DNA of 64,000 nucleotides from Bifidobacterium asteroides (GTDB lineage Bacteria; Actinomycetota; Actinomycetes; Actinomycetales; Bifidobacteriaceae): the NCBI RefSeq assembly GCF_009683175.1, contig NZ_WKKW01000001.1, positions 248,001 through 312,000 on the forward strand. The letters run 5' to 3'. The notes beneath the pieces are model-generated. The model did not search any database. It saw only the letters and a program-made list of their open reading frames with translations, and was not told the DNA's origin. The first letter of the stretch is position 1. The number at the start of each line of letters is the position of its first letter. The translations under genes were made by a program, and so were the position numbers. Positions 1-10,093 of the stretch are shown one piece after another.

Positions 1-1477
1 GGTCCTGGCCGCGGAGCTCCTCCAGAGTGTCCTCATACTGCCCACGGACCGCCCTCATGCAGAGCCCACGGTCAAGACCCACCTGCTGTCCCTGCTCGAT
101 GGAGGCTTTGACCGCCATGGTCTTGACCCGATCAACCAGATTATGCAGCATGGCACCGGAGACCACGGACTCCAGGTAGAGGGGCTGCCAGCGGCCCGTG
201 GCATCCATGATCCTGCCCAGCAGATGGTCATCATCCTGAGCGAAGAGTCCGTCGACCAGTATCTGAATCAGCTCCTCGGGCCTGGCATCATCCTCCATGG
301 GCATATCGGAGCTCAGATACTTGCCCAGGATGGCGGCTGACCTGGTTCTGTCGGGCCGGTCGATGCGGATCTTGACATCGAGTCTCCCCGGGCGCAGAAC
401 CGCCGGGTCGATCATGTCAATCCGGTTGGAGGCGCCGATGACCATGACCTGGTCCAGGGACTCGACACCATCCAGCTCGGTCAGGAACTGGGGGACGATG
501 GTGGTCTCCACATCCGATGAGATACCCGACCCACGGGTGCGCAGCAGGGCATCCATCTCGTCGATGAAGACCACCACGGGTCCACCCTGGCCTGCCAGGC
601 TGCGGGCCCTGGCGAACAGGCGGCGGATCAGACGTTCGGACTCGCCCACGAACTTGTTGAGCACCTCGGGGCCCTTGACCGATAGGAAGACCCCGTGGCC
701 GTCGCTCTCCTGGGCCAGTGCACGGGCCAGAGCCTTGGCGATCATGGTCTTGCCATTACCTGGCGGCCCATAAAGCAGGACACCCTTGGGGGCCTGGAGC
801 CCATAACGACGCATCAGATCGGCATGCTGGAAGGGCAGCTGGACCGCATCTCGAATCCGCTCGATCTGCCTGTCCAATCCGCCAATATCCGAGAAGTCCA
901 CGTCGGGAGTCTCTTCCAGCAGCATGTCTGACTGGTCCGACTCAGGCAGAACAGCCAGGGCCATTGAACAGCTTTCGTCCATGAGCAAGGCGCTGCCCGC
1001 CTCGATGGGCTGGTCCTGCAGAGACCCTGCGCGTGCAACAACGCGAGTCTGTCCGGAGGGATCTTCAACCAGCAAGGCTCCGGATTCCAAGGTCTCCCGC
1101 AGCGTGCGAACCTGCCCGGTCACCGGTTGATCGCCCACACGCACCACCACCATATCGGCATTGAGCAGAACCTCCTGTCCGGCTCTGATCCGTTCGGCGC
1201 GGATATTGGGCGCCAGAGGAACCACCATCCGCCTGGAACCGTTCAGAATCAGCAGGTGGGCCTGCTGCACCCCCTGGCTGTCATATGCGACGGAATCCAC
1301 ACCCAAGGCCAGGGCGACCGTCAAGGGCGGCTGACCCAGCTGGGCCAACTGGCTCTTGGCCTTGGCCAGTTCCTTGGCAGCCCTGGTCAGCGCCGCAGCC
1401 AGGGCCCGGTTGCGCCGATCAGCGGCCTGGTCCCGGTCATTGGCAGGTTCAGCCTGCTCGACATCATCGGACCGCAT
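1..1477 (-). CDS. arc: ARC/Mpa-type AAA ATPase (3' end cut by window edge)
   Basis: AAA+ unfoldase of the proteasome-associated (Mpa/ARC) family. The translated protein starts MRSDDVEQ and has an alanine/lysine-rich coiled-coil at about residues 22-48. Two OB-like beta segments follow, then the AAA module with Walker A GPPGNGKT near residue 236, Walker B VVVFIDEMDA near 299 and a sensor region GASNRIDMIDPAVLRPGR. The frame stays open to base 1, so the C-terminus (and whether it ends in a proteasome-docking motif) is not visible. It is the last gene of a minus-strand run downstream of fmt, 66 bases after that stop. In actinobacteria these rings unfold pupylated proteins; bifidobacteria are thought to lack a classical 20S core, so the partner here is uncertain. 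Confidence 0.93.
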   Translation of the reverse strand, partial: MRSDDVEQAEPANDRDQAADRRNRALAAALTRAAKELAKAKSQLAQLGQPPLTVALALGVDSVAYDSQGVQQAHLLILNGSRRMVVPLAPNIRAERIRAGQEVLLNADMVVVRVGDQPVTGQVRTLRETLESGALLVEDPSGQTRVVARAGSLQDQPIEAGSALLMDESCSMALAVLPESDQSDMLLEETPDVDFSDIGGLDRQIERIRDAVQLPFQHADLMRRYGLQAPKGVLLYGPPGNGKTMIAKALARALAQESDGHGVFLSVKGPEVLNKFVGESERLIRRLFARARSLAGQGGPVVVFIDEMDALLRTRGSGISSDVETTIVPQFLTELDGVESLDQVMVIGASNRIDMIDPAVLRPGRLDVKIRIDRPDRTRSAAILGKYLSSDMPMEDDARPEELIQILVDGLFAQDDDHLLGRIMDATGRWQPLYLESVVSGAMLHNLVDRVKTMAVKASIEQGQQVGLDRGLCMRAVRGQYEDTLEELRGQD

Positions 1478-1543
1478 GGCTTCTCTCCTTCGTCCGTCCC
1501 TGGAATCCCCTCTCAGCTTGGACCGCCAGCCGAGCGGAAGAGC

Positions 1544-2518
1544 TCAGCTGCAACGGGCCCCATCTTCCAAGCGAGCGCCACGGGCCCAGTCCATGGCCTT
1601 CATGGCACGCTTGCCGGCAGCCTTGACCATCTGCAGCTCCAGAGGCAGGGTCTTGGTGCCCACCCAGAGGTGGCGACGGTCCATGGCCAGCCGACCCGGC
1701 TCCAGATGCGAGGGAAGACCGGGCTCATCCCCCCGGGCCGGTGCCGCCCTGAGCACGGTCAGCCCTGTCTGCTTGTCCTGCAGGTCATCGCCTTGCTGAT
1801 ACAAGCACCAGGCTCCCGGTTCCGGGCTGCAGGCCCGAACCTGTCGATCCAGGGCAAAGACGGGCACATCGAAACGCATGTGAGCATCCTGGTGGGTGAT
1901 TTTAGCGGCCACCTGGTAGGCGCCCTGCGTCTGCTCCTTGGGTTGAATCCGACCTTCGGCAAGGGCCTCCAGACTGGCAGCCAGCAGATGGGACCCATCC
2001 TCAGCCAGCCGATCCAGCAGCTCGCCCGAGGTCTCGTGCGGCCCAATCTCCACGGTGGACTGAGCCAGGATGGGCCCCTCATCCATGCCGGCCGTCAGCC
2101 TAAAGACCGTGGCGCCAGTAATGGTATCCCCGGCCCAGATGGCCCGCTGGACCGGAGCTGCCCCCCGCCACTGTGGCAGCAGTGAAAAGTGCAGGTTATA
2201 CCAGCCGTCCTCAAAGGCGTCCAGAACCGGCTGACGCAGGATCCGCCCGTAGGCCACGACGGCCGCACAGCTGGCACCCGTATCCTGCAACCGCGCCGGG
2301 AAATCCGGATCGGATGGGTCGTCCTCAAGAACAGGGATCCCCAGCTTCAGTGCCTCAGCCTTGACCGGACTGGGATGCAGATGCCTTCCACGCCCCTGGG
2401 GGGCGTCGGGTCTGGTGAGCACGGCAGCAACCCGAAAATGCTCCTGATCGGCCGCCAGCAATCTCAGAGATGGCAAGGCGACCTGAGGTGTGCCCGCAAA
2501 CAGCAATGTCATGACCAT
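1544..2518 (-). CDS. fmt: Methionyl-tRNA formyltransferase
   Basis: Transfers the formyl group of 10-formyl-THF to initiator Met-tRNA in the cytoplasm. The 324-residue length is normal. The N-terminal formyltransferase domain shows LLFAGTPQVALPSL at the start and the signature NLHFSLLPQWRGAAP at about 108-122, with the catalytic Asn and His in place. TGATVFRLTAGMDEGP follows at about 135-150, with the catalytic Asp. The C-terminal OB-like domain is present. An AAGGAG ribosome site lies about 9 bases before the ATG. It sits between the HAD phosphatase and the ARC ATPase genes. The pairing of priA and fmt on one strand is common in bacteria. Confidence 0.97.
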   Translation of the reverse strand: MVMTLLFAGTPQVALPSLRLLAADQEHFRVAAVLTRPDAPQGRGRHLHPSPVKAEALKLGIPVLEDDPSDPDFPARLQDTGASCAAVVAYGRILRQPVLDAFEDGWYNLHFSLLPQWRGAAPVQRAIWAGDTITGATVFRLTAGMDEGPILAQSTVEIGPHETSGELLDRLAEDGSHLLAASLEALAEGRIQPKEQTQGAYQVAAKITHQDAHMRFDVPVFALDRQVRACSPEPGAWCLYQQGDDLQDKQTGLTVLRAAPARGDEPGLPSHLEPGRLAMDRRHLWVGTKTLPLELQMVKAAGKRAMKAMDWARGARLEDGARCS

Positions 2519-2563
2519 ATCGGCAATCTCCTTTTCATCCGACGGCTGTGGACCTCCGCGCTT

Positions 2564-3268
2564 TCACTGCACCTGAGGAATGTTCACCCCGGCCTCGATC
2601 AGGGCGGTGCGCAGTCCGTAGGGGTCGCTGAATCGCAGGCTGCGGATGCCGGCCTTGTTGGCGCCGACTACATTCATACCCTTGTCATCCACGAAGAGGG
2701 TCCTGTCAGCCTGGATTCCGAACTGATCCAGGGCATAGCGGTAGATGGCCGGGTCGGGTTTGCGCATGTGGATGGGCCCGGAGACCACCACCCCGTCCAG
2801 CCTATGCAGGAAGGAGTCGCCGTCCCAGGCGTGATGGAAGAGCTCGGCACCCCAGTTGGTCAACCCCCAAACGCCCAGACCTGCCGCCTTCAGATCATCC
2901 ACCAGCATGCGGGCACCGGGCACCGGGCCGGTCAGCGAATCGACAAAGTGGTCACAATAGTAGGCGAACATGTCATCCCAGGGGGCTCCGCAGTTGGCGG
3001 CCACCCAGTCACGGGCCTGGGCACAGGTAGCTCCGCCGTCCATCATGTTGTTGGCCCGGTAGAAGCCGGAACGGCTGTCATCCAGCATGGCCTCGATGCT
3101 CCTGTGCCCGTATCGGGCCACCATAGCCATTTCGGGCTGCCAACGAATCAGGACGTTGCCGAAGTCGAAGATGACCTGTTCAATGGGCTGTCCCTGGGAC
3201 TGAGCCGCTTCCTGCTCGGCCTGGATCACATCTGCCTCAACCTGGATCTCGCCCGGCCATCCCTTCAT
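2564..3268 (-). CDS. HAD-superfamily hydrolase (IA type)
   Basis: A 234-residue haloacid dehalogenase-like phosphatase. After a non-conserved N-terminal stretch of about 30 residues, motif I appears as VIFDFGNVLIRW. Its nucleophile Asp is near residue 35, with Gly instead of the second Asp, as in YihX-like sugar-phosphate phosphatases. Motif II is GLTNWG, the motif III lysine is in RKPDPAIYRYAL, and motif IV is LFVDDKGMNV. GGAGAGTC precedes the ATG directly. The substrate cannot be read from the sequence. The gene lies between priA and fmt on the same strand, with 45 bases before fmt. Confidence 0.88.
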   Translation of the reverse strand: MKGWPGEIQVEADVIQAEQEAAQSQGQPIEQVIFDFGNVLIRWQPEMAMVARYGHRSIEAMLDDSRSGFYRANNMMDGGATCAQARDWVAANCGAPWDDMFAYYCDHFVDSLTGPVPGARMLVDDLKAAGLGVWGLTNWGAELFHHAWDGDSFLHRLDGVVVSGPIHMRKPDPAIYRYALDQFGIQADRTLFVDDKGMNVVGANKAGIRSLRFSDPYGLRTALIEAGVNIPQVQ

Positions 3269-3369
3269 GACTCTCCGCCTTTCCTGAATTCGTTCGTATG
3301 CGCCTCTGCCTGCGCCCCCTCATGAAACCACTCCGCATAGACCCCCTGCATATCCGCTTGAAGCACCAA

Positions 3370-5673
3370 TCAGGTCAGATCCTTGGGATCCATCCGGAAG
3401 CGCAGCTCTCCTCGCCCGCGCCCGGCCACATACTTGGCCTGAGCCTGCTTGAGATCGTCAGCCAGCTTGTCCCGGCGGCTGGTGGGCACCCGAACCAGGG
3501 CTCGGACCCTGTCCTGGGTTCCCTCCAGATAGCCGGCTTTCAGCGTGGACGGTGCCGGTATGGGCACAGGCCCAAGCAAGGCAGGTACTGGCTCAGGGCC
3601 AGCATCCGTCACAGCCTCCTGACCCGGCGCAATCCCGACGGCGTCCAACATCCAGACAACGGCCTCCCTTTCGCCCCAGATTGCAGCCATGCCGACAGCA
3701 GGGGGCATGGCAGTCAACCGGCGGTCCTCCAGATCGGCGGCGGCCAACACCGGCCCCTGCCAGGTCATCAGCGCCTGGGCCAGCTGGGGATCGCACTCCC
3801 CCAGCAGGAGCACCTGACCTCCTTGGGCCCGGGGGCGACAGAAGGAGGCCACGCGCATCCAGGCTCCCAGAGTGTCCATACGTGCATCGACGCCAGGGGC
3901 ATACAGGCTGGTCCAGGCATCCAGAATTGCCACCGCACGGTATCCTCGCGACAGCCTGGGCAGATTCGGATCGCCAATGTCTGTATTGTTGCCATCAACG
4001 CCCGAACCAACCACCCTGGGCTCGGCGCCCGGGGTGGCGATGACCAGACTGGGACGATCCTGTACACGCTCGACCACCCCACGGGGCTGGCTGGGCGAAG
4101 AGATGACGATGGGCACATTTCTGAAGAGCATGCGCAGCTCCTGGGCCGTCCCAGCGGCGCCTACCCTGACCACCCGAAGCCGTGAACCCCCACAATCCGG
4201 GCAGGACCAGTCCGTAGCCGCAGCACCGCACCAGGCGCAGCGGGGTGCGCCAGACCGCCTGGCCCGCAGGGGTCCGGTGCAACGCGGGCAACGAGCCTGA
4301 TGATGGCAGCGAGCGCAGCTCAGGCTCTCGAAGATGCCGTCCTGCGGGATGGACAGCAGAACCGGGCCACGCTCCAGGGCTTTGTTGATAACGGCGACAG
4401 CGGTATGAGGAACCCGGGCGCCAATGGTCGGGTCGGCCAGATGACTCAGTTCCTCCCGGTTCAGCCAGCGGATCCAGGGCAGCAGTGTCGTCACCGCAGA
4501 CCGGTCGAGGGTCAAGGCGGTGCATGGACCGGTCACTCCCGAGTCCGCTTCGGTGGCCTCGGGCAGGCTCTCCCACTGGGAACGCACGCTTCTGGCACGG
4601 GCCATGGCCAGAAAGACTCCACCATGGGCACGCGCCCGTAGTCTGAGCACTCCGCGGGCATTGGCGTAGGGCATCATTCCGTCGGCATACTGGTAGCTGG
4701 CATCGTCCATCAGGGCGAAGAGGGCTGGACCCTCCACCGGGGCGTACATGGCGGCCCGCAGCCCGATGGCGCAACGAACCTGACCGGAGGCCAGCGCGAG
4801 GTAGGCCCTGTAACGCTCGGCAGGAGCCATTCCGCTGTCCAGAATGGCGAAATCGCCGGACCAACCAGGAGCATCCTGTTGGCCAGGACCGGCGGCAACA
4901 GAGGGACCAAAGGGACGCAACCCCAGCTGCTGGAGGACTGCGGACAGGTGGACCACCTGACGGGTGCCCGGCAGCACCATAACCGCCGATCTGCCGGCCA
5001 GCAGGGCGGCTATCAGCACCCTGGCAGCCAGCAGGGCGGCCTGGTCCATGCCAGGCAGAATGTCAGCCAAAAAGGAGGCGAAGGCATCGTCTTCCAGCGA
5101 TCGGTCCAGATTCTCCAACCCCTGATAGCCCGGATCAAGCCTTTGTTTCAGGTCCTTGTGTCGCTGGGCCAGCCCGGCCACCCAGGCGGGGTCGGAAGCC
5201 AATCGGGGCTGACCGGGAACCAGCTGCTGCTCCTTGTCAATGCGCGCCACTCGAGGGGGGAGGGCCAGCCGCAGAATATTGGCCTCGGTGCCCCCATAGG
5301 CTCCGGCGATGGCAGTGATGTCCGCGCGCAGGGAAGGTGAGATCAGGCTGCGATCCAGCACCACCCGCTCCAGGAAACGCAGGGAGGCACGGGGAACCTG
5401 GCTATCTGCCACACGTTCCCAGATGATGCCGTTGACCCTGCGCGCCCCGAACCGGACGCGAACCAGGCATCCCGGCTGCGCATGATCGTCCTGGTCGGCA
5501 TCCACCAGATAATCGAAAGTCCCGCCCAAGTGAGTGGCCTGCACATCCAGTACCACCCGTGCCACAGGGAGTTCATGGGCCGGTCGGCGCGGAGGTTTCT
5601 TTCGACTGCTGCTCGAACGACGGCGTGGGGCAAGACCATCCAGGGCGGGCTGACTGACGGCCTGCGAATCCAT
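3370..5673 (-). CDS. priA: Primosomal protein PriA-like, helicase-inactive actinobacterial form
   Basis: Replication-restart protein of 767 residues. The start chosen is the ATG at 5673 because GAGGGGAG lies five bases upstream; an in-frame ATG at 5709 has no such site. The N-terminal 3'BD-like domain contains VARVVLDVQATHLGGTFDYLV and the C-terminal region keeps PriA character. A zinc-binding stretch with CARCHHQARCPRC and later CAWC and CPDC pairs lies at about residues 450-490. The Walker A position reads AGRSAVMVLPGTRQVV, with no GKT, so ATPase activity is unlikely. This loss is typical of actinobacterial PriA. It is downstream of metK, separated by a hairpin terminator. Confidence 0.93.
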   Translation of the reverse strand: MDSQAVSQPALDGLAPRRRSSSSRKKPPRRPAHELPVARVVLDVQATHLGGTFDYLVDADQDDHAQPGCLVRVRFGARRVNGIIWERVADSQVPRASLRFLERVVLDRSLISPSLRADITAIAGAYGGTEANILRLALPPRVARIDKEQQLVPGQPRLASDPAWVAGLAQRHKDLKQRLDPGYQGLENLDRSLEDDAFASFLADILPGMDQAALLAARVLIAALLAGRSAVMVLPGTRQVVHLSAVLQQLGLRPFGPSVAAGPGQQDAPGWSGDFAILDSGMAPAERYRAYLALASGQVRCAIGLRAAMYAPVEGPALFALMDDASYQYADGMMPYANARGVLRLRARAHGGVFLAMARARSVRSQWESLPEATEADSGVTGPCTALTLDRSAVTTLLPWIRWLNREELSHLADPTIGARVPHTAVAVINKALERGPVLLSIPQDGIFESLSCARCHHQARCPRCTGPLRARRSGAPRCAWCGAAATDWSCPDCGGSRLRVVRVGAAGTAQELRMLFRNVPIVISSPSQPRGVVERVQDRPSLVIATPGAEPRVVGSGVDGNNTDIGDPNLPRLSRGYRAVAILDAWTSLYAPGVDARMDTLGAWMRVASFCRPRAQGGQVLLLGECDPQLAQALMTWQGPVLAAADLEDRRLTAMPPAVGMAAIWGEREAVVWMLDAVGIAPGQEAVTDAGPEPVPALLGPVPIPAPSTLKAGYLEGTQDRVRALVRVPTSRRDKLADDLKQAQAKYVAGRGRGELRFRMDPKDLT

Positions 5674-5701
5674 GGATGCTCCCCTCGCTTTCACAATTAA
5701 G

Positions 5702-5753
5702 AGAACCACGGCGGATTCCCCCAGTCGATGACCTGGAAACCCGCCGTGGCTCT
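5702..5753 (-). terminator. Hairpin terminator between metK and priA
   Basis: The arms AGAACCACGGCGG (5702-5714) and CCGCCGTGGCTCT (5741-5753) form a 13-bp stem with one G-U pair. On the minus strand the stem follows the metK stop and runs into a T-rich tail (CTCTTAATT). It should reduce read-through from metK into priA. Confidence 0.7.
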
Positions 5754-5766
5754 TGACGAACAGCTA

Positions 5767-6987
5767 CTACCTGGTCATGCCGATGGCGGCCTTGAGCTCG
5801 CCCACCTTGTCCACCTGCTCCCAGGTGAAATCCGGGTCCTCCCGGCCGAAGTGCCCATAGGCTGCAGTCTTGGCATAGATGGGTCTCAACAGATCCAGCT
5901 CATCGATGATGGCAGCAGGCCGCAGGTCGAAGACCTCGCGCACGGCCTCCTGGATCTGCTCGCGGCTGACCCCCTGCTCGGTGCCATAGGTCTCCACGTT
6001 GACGCTGACCGGATCGGCCACGCCAATGGCATAGGCCACCTGGACCTCGACCTTGTGCGCCAGTCCAGCGGCCACTATGTTCTTGGCAACCCAACGCGCA
6101 GCGTAGGCAGCGGACCGGTCGACCTTGCTGGGATCCTTGCCGGAGAAGGCGCCGCCTCCATGATGGGCCGCACCGCCATAGGTGTCCACGATGATCTTGC
6201 GTCCGGTCAGTCCTGCGTCAGCCGCTGGTCCGCCCAGAATAAAGGAGCCGGTCGGATTGACCAGCACCCGGTAGCCCTGGTGCTCGACGGCCTTGCCGCA
6301 GACACGATCCAGAACGGGCGTGATGACATGCTCCATCAACTGCTCCTGCAGCCAGTCATGCCCCACCTCGGGATCATGCTGGGTGGAGATGAGGACCGTG
6401 TCCACACGGCGGGGGCGGTCATCCTGATCGTATTCGATGGTGACCTGGGTCTTGCCGTCGGGGCGCAAATGAGGGATGATCCCCTCCTTGCGCACCTGTG
6501 CCAGCCGGAAGGCCAGCTGGTGGGCCAGATAGATGGGCAGGGGCATGAGCGTATCGGTTTCATCGCAGGCGTAGCCGAACATGACGCCCTGGTCGCCGGC
6601 CCCCTGGGACTGGTAGCGCTCCTCGCGGGTGGCGGCGCTCTCCTGGCTGGCCGACAGCCGTTCCACACCCTGGTTGATCTCCTTGCTCTGCTCGCTCAGA
6701 GCCACGGTCACGCCGCAGGAATCCGCGTCCAGTCCAATATCGGACGACGTGTAGCCGATCCTGCGCAGCACCGACCGGACCTGGGACTGAATGTCCGTGT
6801 AGCCCTGGGACGATACCTCTCCGAAAACGAAGAAGAGGCCAGTGGCCGCCGAGGTCTCCACAGCCACATGCGAGTGCGGATCCTGGGCGATCAGATCGTC
6901 CAGGATGGCATCGGAAATCTGGTCGCAGACCTTGTCTGGATGGCCCTCGGTCACTGATTCAGCCGAAATCAGCCGTCGCTCTGTCAT
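5767..6987 (-). CDS. metK: S-adenosylmethionine synthetase
   Basis: Makes S-adenosylmethionine from methionine and ATP, in the cytosol. The protein has 406 residues from the ATG at 6987, which has AAAGGTG six bases upstream; a GTG at 6996 is less well placed. Both family signatures are present: [16 protein letters not shown] near 127-142 and [19 protein letters not shown] near 274-292. The N-terminal [22 protein letters not shown]/metal-binding motif is also intact. It lies 61 bases downstream of rpoZ on the same strand. A strong hairpin follows the stop. I saw no SAM riboswitch upstream. Confidence 0.98.
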   Translation of the reverse strand: MTERRLISAESVTEGHPDKVCDQISDAILDDLIAQDPHSHVAVETSAATGLFFVFGEVSSQGYTDIQSQVRSVLRRIGYTSSDIGLDADSCGVTVALSEQSKEINQGVERLSASQESAATREERYQSQGAGDQGVMFGYACDETDTLMPLPIYLAHQLAFRLAQVRKEGIIPHLRPDGKTQVTIEYDQDDRPRRVDTVLISTQHDPEVGHDWLQEQLMEHVITPVLDRVCGKAVEHQGYRVLVNPTGSFILGGPAADAGLTGRKIIVDTYGGAAHHGGGAFSGKDPSKVDRSAAYAARWVAKNIVAAGLAHKVEVQVAYAIGVADPVSVNVETYGTEQGVSREQIQEAVREVFDLRPAAIIDELDLLRPIYAKTAAYGHFGREDPDFTWEQVDKVGELKAAIGMTR

Positions 6988-7048
6988 TTCATTCACCTTT
7001 GTCTAGAAACCGTCACCGCCCGAGAACCCTGCAATGAGAGTCGAAGGC

Positions 7049-7333
7049 TCAGTTGCCTTCGCTCAGATCGTCCTCACCCAGGGTCTCCTCAAGCAGGCCC
7101 TCGTTGATCTCACGGAAGGCGATGGACAGGGGCTTCTCCTGGTTCTGGTACTCGACCAGCGGGCCGACGTTCTGCAGCAGGCCCTCATTGAGCTGAGTGA
7201 AATAGGAATTGATCTGACGGGCCCGCTTGGCCGCGAAGATAGAGAGTGCATACTTCGAATCGGCGTGCTTCATGAGGTCGTCGATGGGAGGATTCGCAAA
7301 TCCCTGCGGATGGGGCTCGGTACCGAATGCCAT
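7049..7333 (-). CDS. rpoZ: RNA polymerase omega subunit
   Basis: Small RNA polymerase assembly subunit of 94 residues. The start is set at the ATG at 7333 ([11 protein letters not shown]) because TTGGAGAAA lies six bases upstream; an earlier in-frame start would add 11 unconserved residues. The protein shows [19 protein letters not shown] and [12 protein letters not shown], the omega core, and ends in an acidic tail. It heads the minus-strand run rpoZ-metK-priA. In many actinobacteria gmk directly precedes rpoZ, but here ilvD is inserted between them on the opposite strand. Confidence 0.95.
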   Translation of the reverse strand: MAFGTEPHPQGFANPPIDDLMKHADSKYALSIFAAKRARQINSYFTQLNEGLLQNVGPLVEYQNQEKPLSIAFREINEGLLEETLGEDDLSEGN

Positions 7334-7511
7334 AAGATGTTTCTCCAATTCAACTGGATGAACCATTCATTCAATCTGAATGATTTTACCGCCCGGGCTC
7401 GATTTTAGCCTCGGATGCTTCTCTGCCGGAAAAAGCAGGGCGAAAAGGCCGAGAATTCCAACATGTGGTCATGACCAACCCGTCGATGCCCGCAATCACT
7501 TGAATAAAACT

Positions 7512-9371
7512 ATGCAGATGCGATCAGCCAAGTTGATGAAGGAACGAGAGTTCGCGGGCGCCCGTGCTCTCTATCGTGCCGCTGGCGTCAAGGGTGAGGA
7601 CTTCGGCAAGCCCATCGTGGCCATCGCCAATTCCTTCTCCGAGTTCGTGCCCGGCCACGTCCACCTGAACAAGGTGGGGCGTCTGGTCTCCAAGGCCGTC
7701 AAGGAAGCGGGAGGCATCCCCCGCGAGTTCAACACCATCGCCGTGGACGACGGCATCGCCATGGGTCATACCGGCATGCTCTACTCCCTGCCCAGCCGTG
7801 ACCTGATAGCGGATGCCGTGGAGTACTCGGTCAACGCCCACTGCGCCGATGCCCTGATCTGCATTTCCAACTGTGACAAGATCACCCCCGGCATGCTCAT
7901 GGCCGCTCTGCGTCTGAACATCCCCACGGTCTTCGTCTCCGGCGGCCCCATGGAGGCCGGACGTACCGTCATGCCCGACGGAACGGTTCAGGAGAGCACC
8001 GATCTGATCGACGTCATGTACGCCTCGGCGGATGACAGCATCGATGATGCGGGTCTGCTGGCCCTGGAGAAGACGGTCTGCCCAACCTGTGGTTCCTGCG
8101 CCGGCATGTTCACCGCCAACTCCATGAACTGCCTGACCGAGGCCATGGGTCTGGCCCTGCCCGGCAACGGCACCACCCTGGCCTCTCACACAGCCCGGAA
8201 GATGCTCTTCGAACGGGCCGGCAAGCTGGTCGTCGAAATCGCCAACCGGTACTACCAGGATGACGACGACTCGGTCCTGCCGCGTTCCATCGCCACCAAG
8301 AAAGCCTTCGAAAACGCCATGACCATGGATGTGGCCATGGGTGGGTCGACCAACACCGTCCTGCACATCCTGGCTGCCGCACAGTCGGCGGATGTGGACT
8401 TCACCCTGGACGACATCGAGCGCATCTCCCACACGGTCCCCTGCATCTGCAAGGCCTCTCCCTCCGGAGACTGGGAGATATCCGACGTCCATCGGGCCGG
8501 TGGCATCTGCGGCATCCTGGGCGAGCTGGACCGTGGCGGAGTCCTTCACCAGGACACGCATTCCATCGACTACCCGGACCTGGAGTCCAAGCTCAACGAC
8601 TGGGACATCATGCGCCCCACCTGCCTGGACCAGGCCAAGGAGCTCTACCATGCAGCGCCCGGGCACATCACCTCCCCAGAGCCTTTCAATCAGTCCAAGG
8701 AGTGGGAGGACCTGGACACCGACCGGATCAACGGCGCCATTCACGACCTGGATCACCCGGCCGTCTCCGAAGGTGGCCTGGCTATACTGCGGGGCAATCT
8801 GGCCCCCGATGGGTGCGTGGTCAAGACCGCAGGCGTGCCCAAGGAGATCTGGAACTTCCGCGGACCGGCCCTGGTAGTCGAATCACAGGAGCAGGCCGTG
8901 GAGGTCATCCTCAATGGCACCCTGCACAAGGGGCAGGCCCTGGTCATCCGTTACGAGGGACCCAAGGGTGGCCCAGGCATGCAGGAGATGCTCTACCCCA
9001 CCTCATTCGTCAAGGGCAAGGGCATCGGCAAGGATGTGGCTCTGCTGACCGACGGCCGCTACTCCGGAGGCTCATCAGGCCTGGCCATCGGTCATATCGC
9101 TCCTGAAGCAGCCAACAAGGGCCCAATCGCCCTGATCCGCAACGGCGACATGATCCGCATCGATATCCCCAACCGGCGTGTAGACGTCGAGCTGAGCGAT
9201 GAGGAACTCGCCCAGCGCCGCGCAGAGCTGGAGGCCGGCGAGGGATACGTAGCCCACAGGGACCGCAAGGTCTCCCTGGCGCTGAAGGCCTACGCCGCCT
9301 TCGCCCGCTCGGCAGACAAGGGCGCCACCCGCGACCCGGATCTGATCAACCGGCTGTCCGGTCTGGACTGA
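7512..9371 (+). CDS. ilvD: Dihydroxy-acid dehydratase
   Basis: Dehydrates 2,3-dihydroxy-3-methylbutanoate and -pentanoate in valine, isoleucine and (indirectly) leucine synthesis. The 619-residue protein starts MQMRSAKLM at 7512, where homology begins. The frame is open further upstream, but the extra residues are not family-like. Iron-sulfur cysteines are visible in [12 protein letters not shown] and [18 protein letters not shown], and the late signature [17 protein letters not shown] is intact. No good ribosome site precedes the start, so it may be poorly led or leaderless. It is the only plus-strand gene in the first 20 kb and is divergent from rpoZ. A bidirectional terminator separates it from gmk. 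Confidence 0.97.
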   Translation: MQMRSAKLMKEREFAGARALYRAAGVKGEDFGKPIVAIANSFSEFVPGHVHLNKVGRLVSKAVKEAGGIPREFNTIAVDDGIAMGHTGMLYSLPSRDLIADAVEYSVNAHCADALICISNCDKITPGMLMAALRLNIPTVFVSGGPMEAGRTVMPDGTVQESTDLIDVMYASADDSIDDAGLLALEKTVCPTCGSCAGMFTANSMNCLTEAMGLALPGNGTTLASHTARKMLFERAGKLVVEIANRYYQDDDDSVLPRSIATKKAFENAMTMDVAMGGSTNTVLHILAAAQSADVDFTLDDIERISHTVPCICKASPSGDWEISDVHRAGGICGILGELDRGGVLHQDTHSIDYPDLESKLNDWDIMRPTCLDQAKELYHAAPGHITSPEPFNQSKEWEDLDTDRINGAIHDLDHPAVSEGGLAILRGNLAPDGCVVKTAGVPKEIWNFRGPALVVESQEQAVEVILNGTLHKGQALVIRYEGPKGGPGMQEMLYPTSFVKGKGIGKDVALLTDGRYSGGSSGLAIGHIAPEAANKGPIALIRNGDMIRIDIPNRRVDVELSDEELAQRRAELEAGEGYVAHRDRKVSLALKAYAAFARSADKGATRDPDLINRLSGLD

Positions 9372-9380
9372 TAAACCAAA

Positions 9381-9416
9381 ATCCCCCAATCGAGCTCTGA
9401 CTCGATTGGGGGATTT
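9381..9416. terminator. Bidirectional terminator between ilvD and gmk
   Basis: ATCCCCCAATCGAG and its complement CTCGATTGGGGGAT form a 14-bp perfect stem with a 6-base loop, followed by TTTTT on the plus strand and TTTTGG on the minus strand. It can stop both convergent genes. Confidence 0.93.
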
Positions 9417-9445
9417 TTGACTCTTCTGAAGTAAAGGCCAGGTAC

Positions 9446-10093
9446 TCAGAGACCGTATTCCTTGGCGATTACCTCCCAGAGCGCCTGGGCTGCCTCATCC
9501 ACGCTGTCGTTGACTATGACCTGGTCGAACTGATCCTCTGAGGCCAGTTCCACCTTGGCGGTCTCCAACCTGCGGGCCCGCTGCTCCTCATTTTCGGTTC
9601 CCCGCATGTTCAGCCTGGTGACCAGGTCCTGGAATGAGGGCGGCGCCAGGAAGACGTAGAACACTTCCAGGCCCAGCTCCCCCGCCCGTTGGCGGACACG
9701 ATGCGCCCCCTGCAGATCTATTTCCAGAATCGTGGGCACCCCTGCCGCCAAATGGTCCAGAACCGGCTGCAGCGGGGTGCCATAGTGGGACATGCCATGG
9801 ACCAGGGCGGTCTCCAGAAAGTCCCCAGCGGCCTCCCTGCGGGCAAACTCCTGTTCATTCATGAACCAGTAGGTGATGCCGTCCTTTTCGCCCGGACGCG
9901 GCGCCCGGGTGGTGGCCGAGACGGAGACCCAGACTTCCGGGTGGGCATGGCGTAGGGCCGCCTCCACAGTGCCCTTGCCTACGGCTGTGGGACCCGTCAG
10001 CACGATCAGCCGGCCGCCCGCCTTCCTTGGACCTCCGGTCTGTTCTCCCGAAGAATCCTGAATCGACATGTCGGCACCGTTGATCGCTGACAC
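9446..10093 (-). CDS. gmk: Guanylate kinase
   Basis: Phosphorylates GMP to GDP with ATP. The P-loop is GPTAVGKGT at about residues 34-42, preceded by RLIVLT. The GMP-binding region is SVSATTRAPRPGEKDGITYWF, and the lid region has RLNMRGTENEEQRARRLE. The start is uncertain. The GTG at 10093 has AGGAAAGGAA six bases upstream, a GTG at 10099 is too close to that site, and an ATG at 10069 is also possible. It lies 73 bases after carB on the same strand, so nucleotide genes cluster here. Confidence 0.95.
   Translation of the reverse strand: MSAINGADMSIQDSSGEQTGGPRKAGGRLIVLTGPTAVGKGTVEAALRHAHPEVWVSVSATTRAPRPGEKDGITYWFMNEQEFARREAAGDFLETALVHGMSHYGTPLQPVLDHLAAGVPTILEIDLQGAHRVRQRAGELGLEVFYVFLAPPSFQDLVTRLNMRGTENEEQRARRLETAKVELASEDQFDQVIVNDSVDEAAQALWEVIAKEYGL

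Noticed and set aside
5728-6957. A 409-codon plus-strand frame opposite metK
   Set aside because: Composition follows the reverse complement of the metK codon pattern, with no motif or ribosome site. metK is complete on the other strand.
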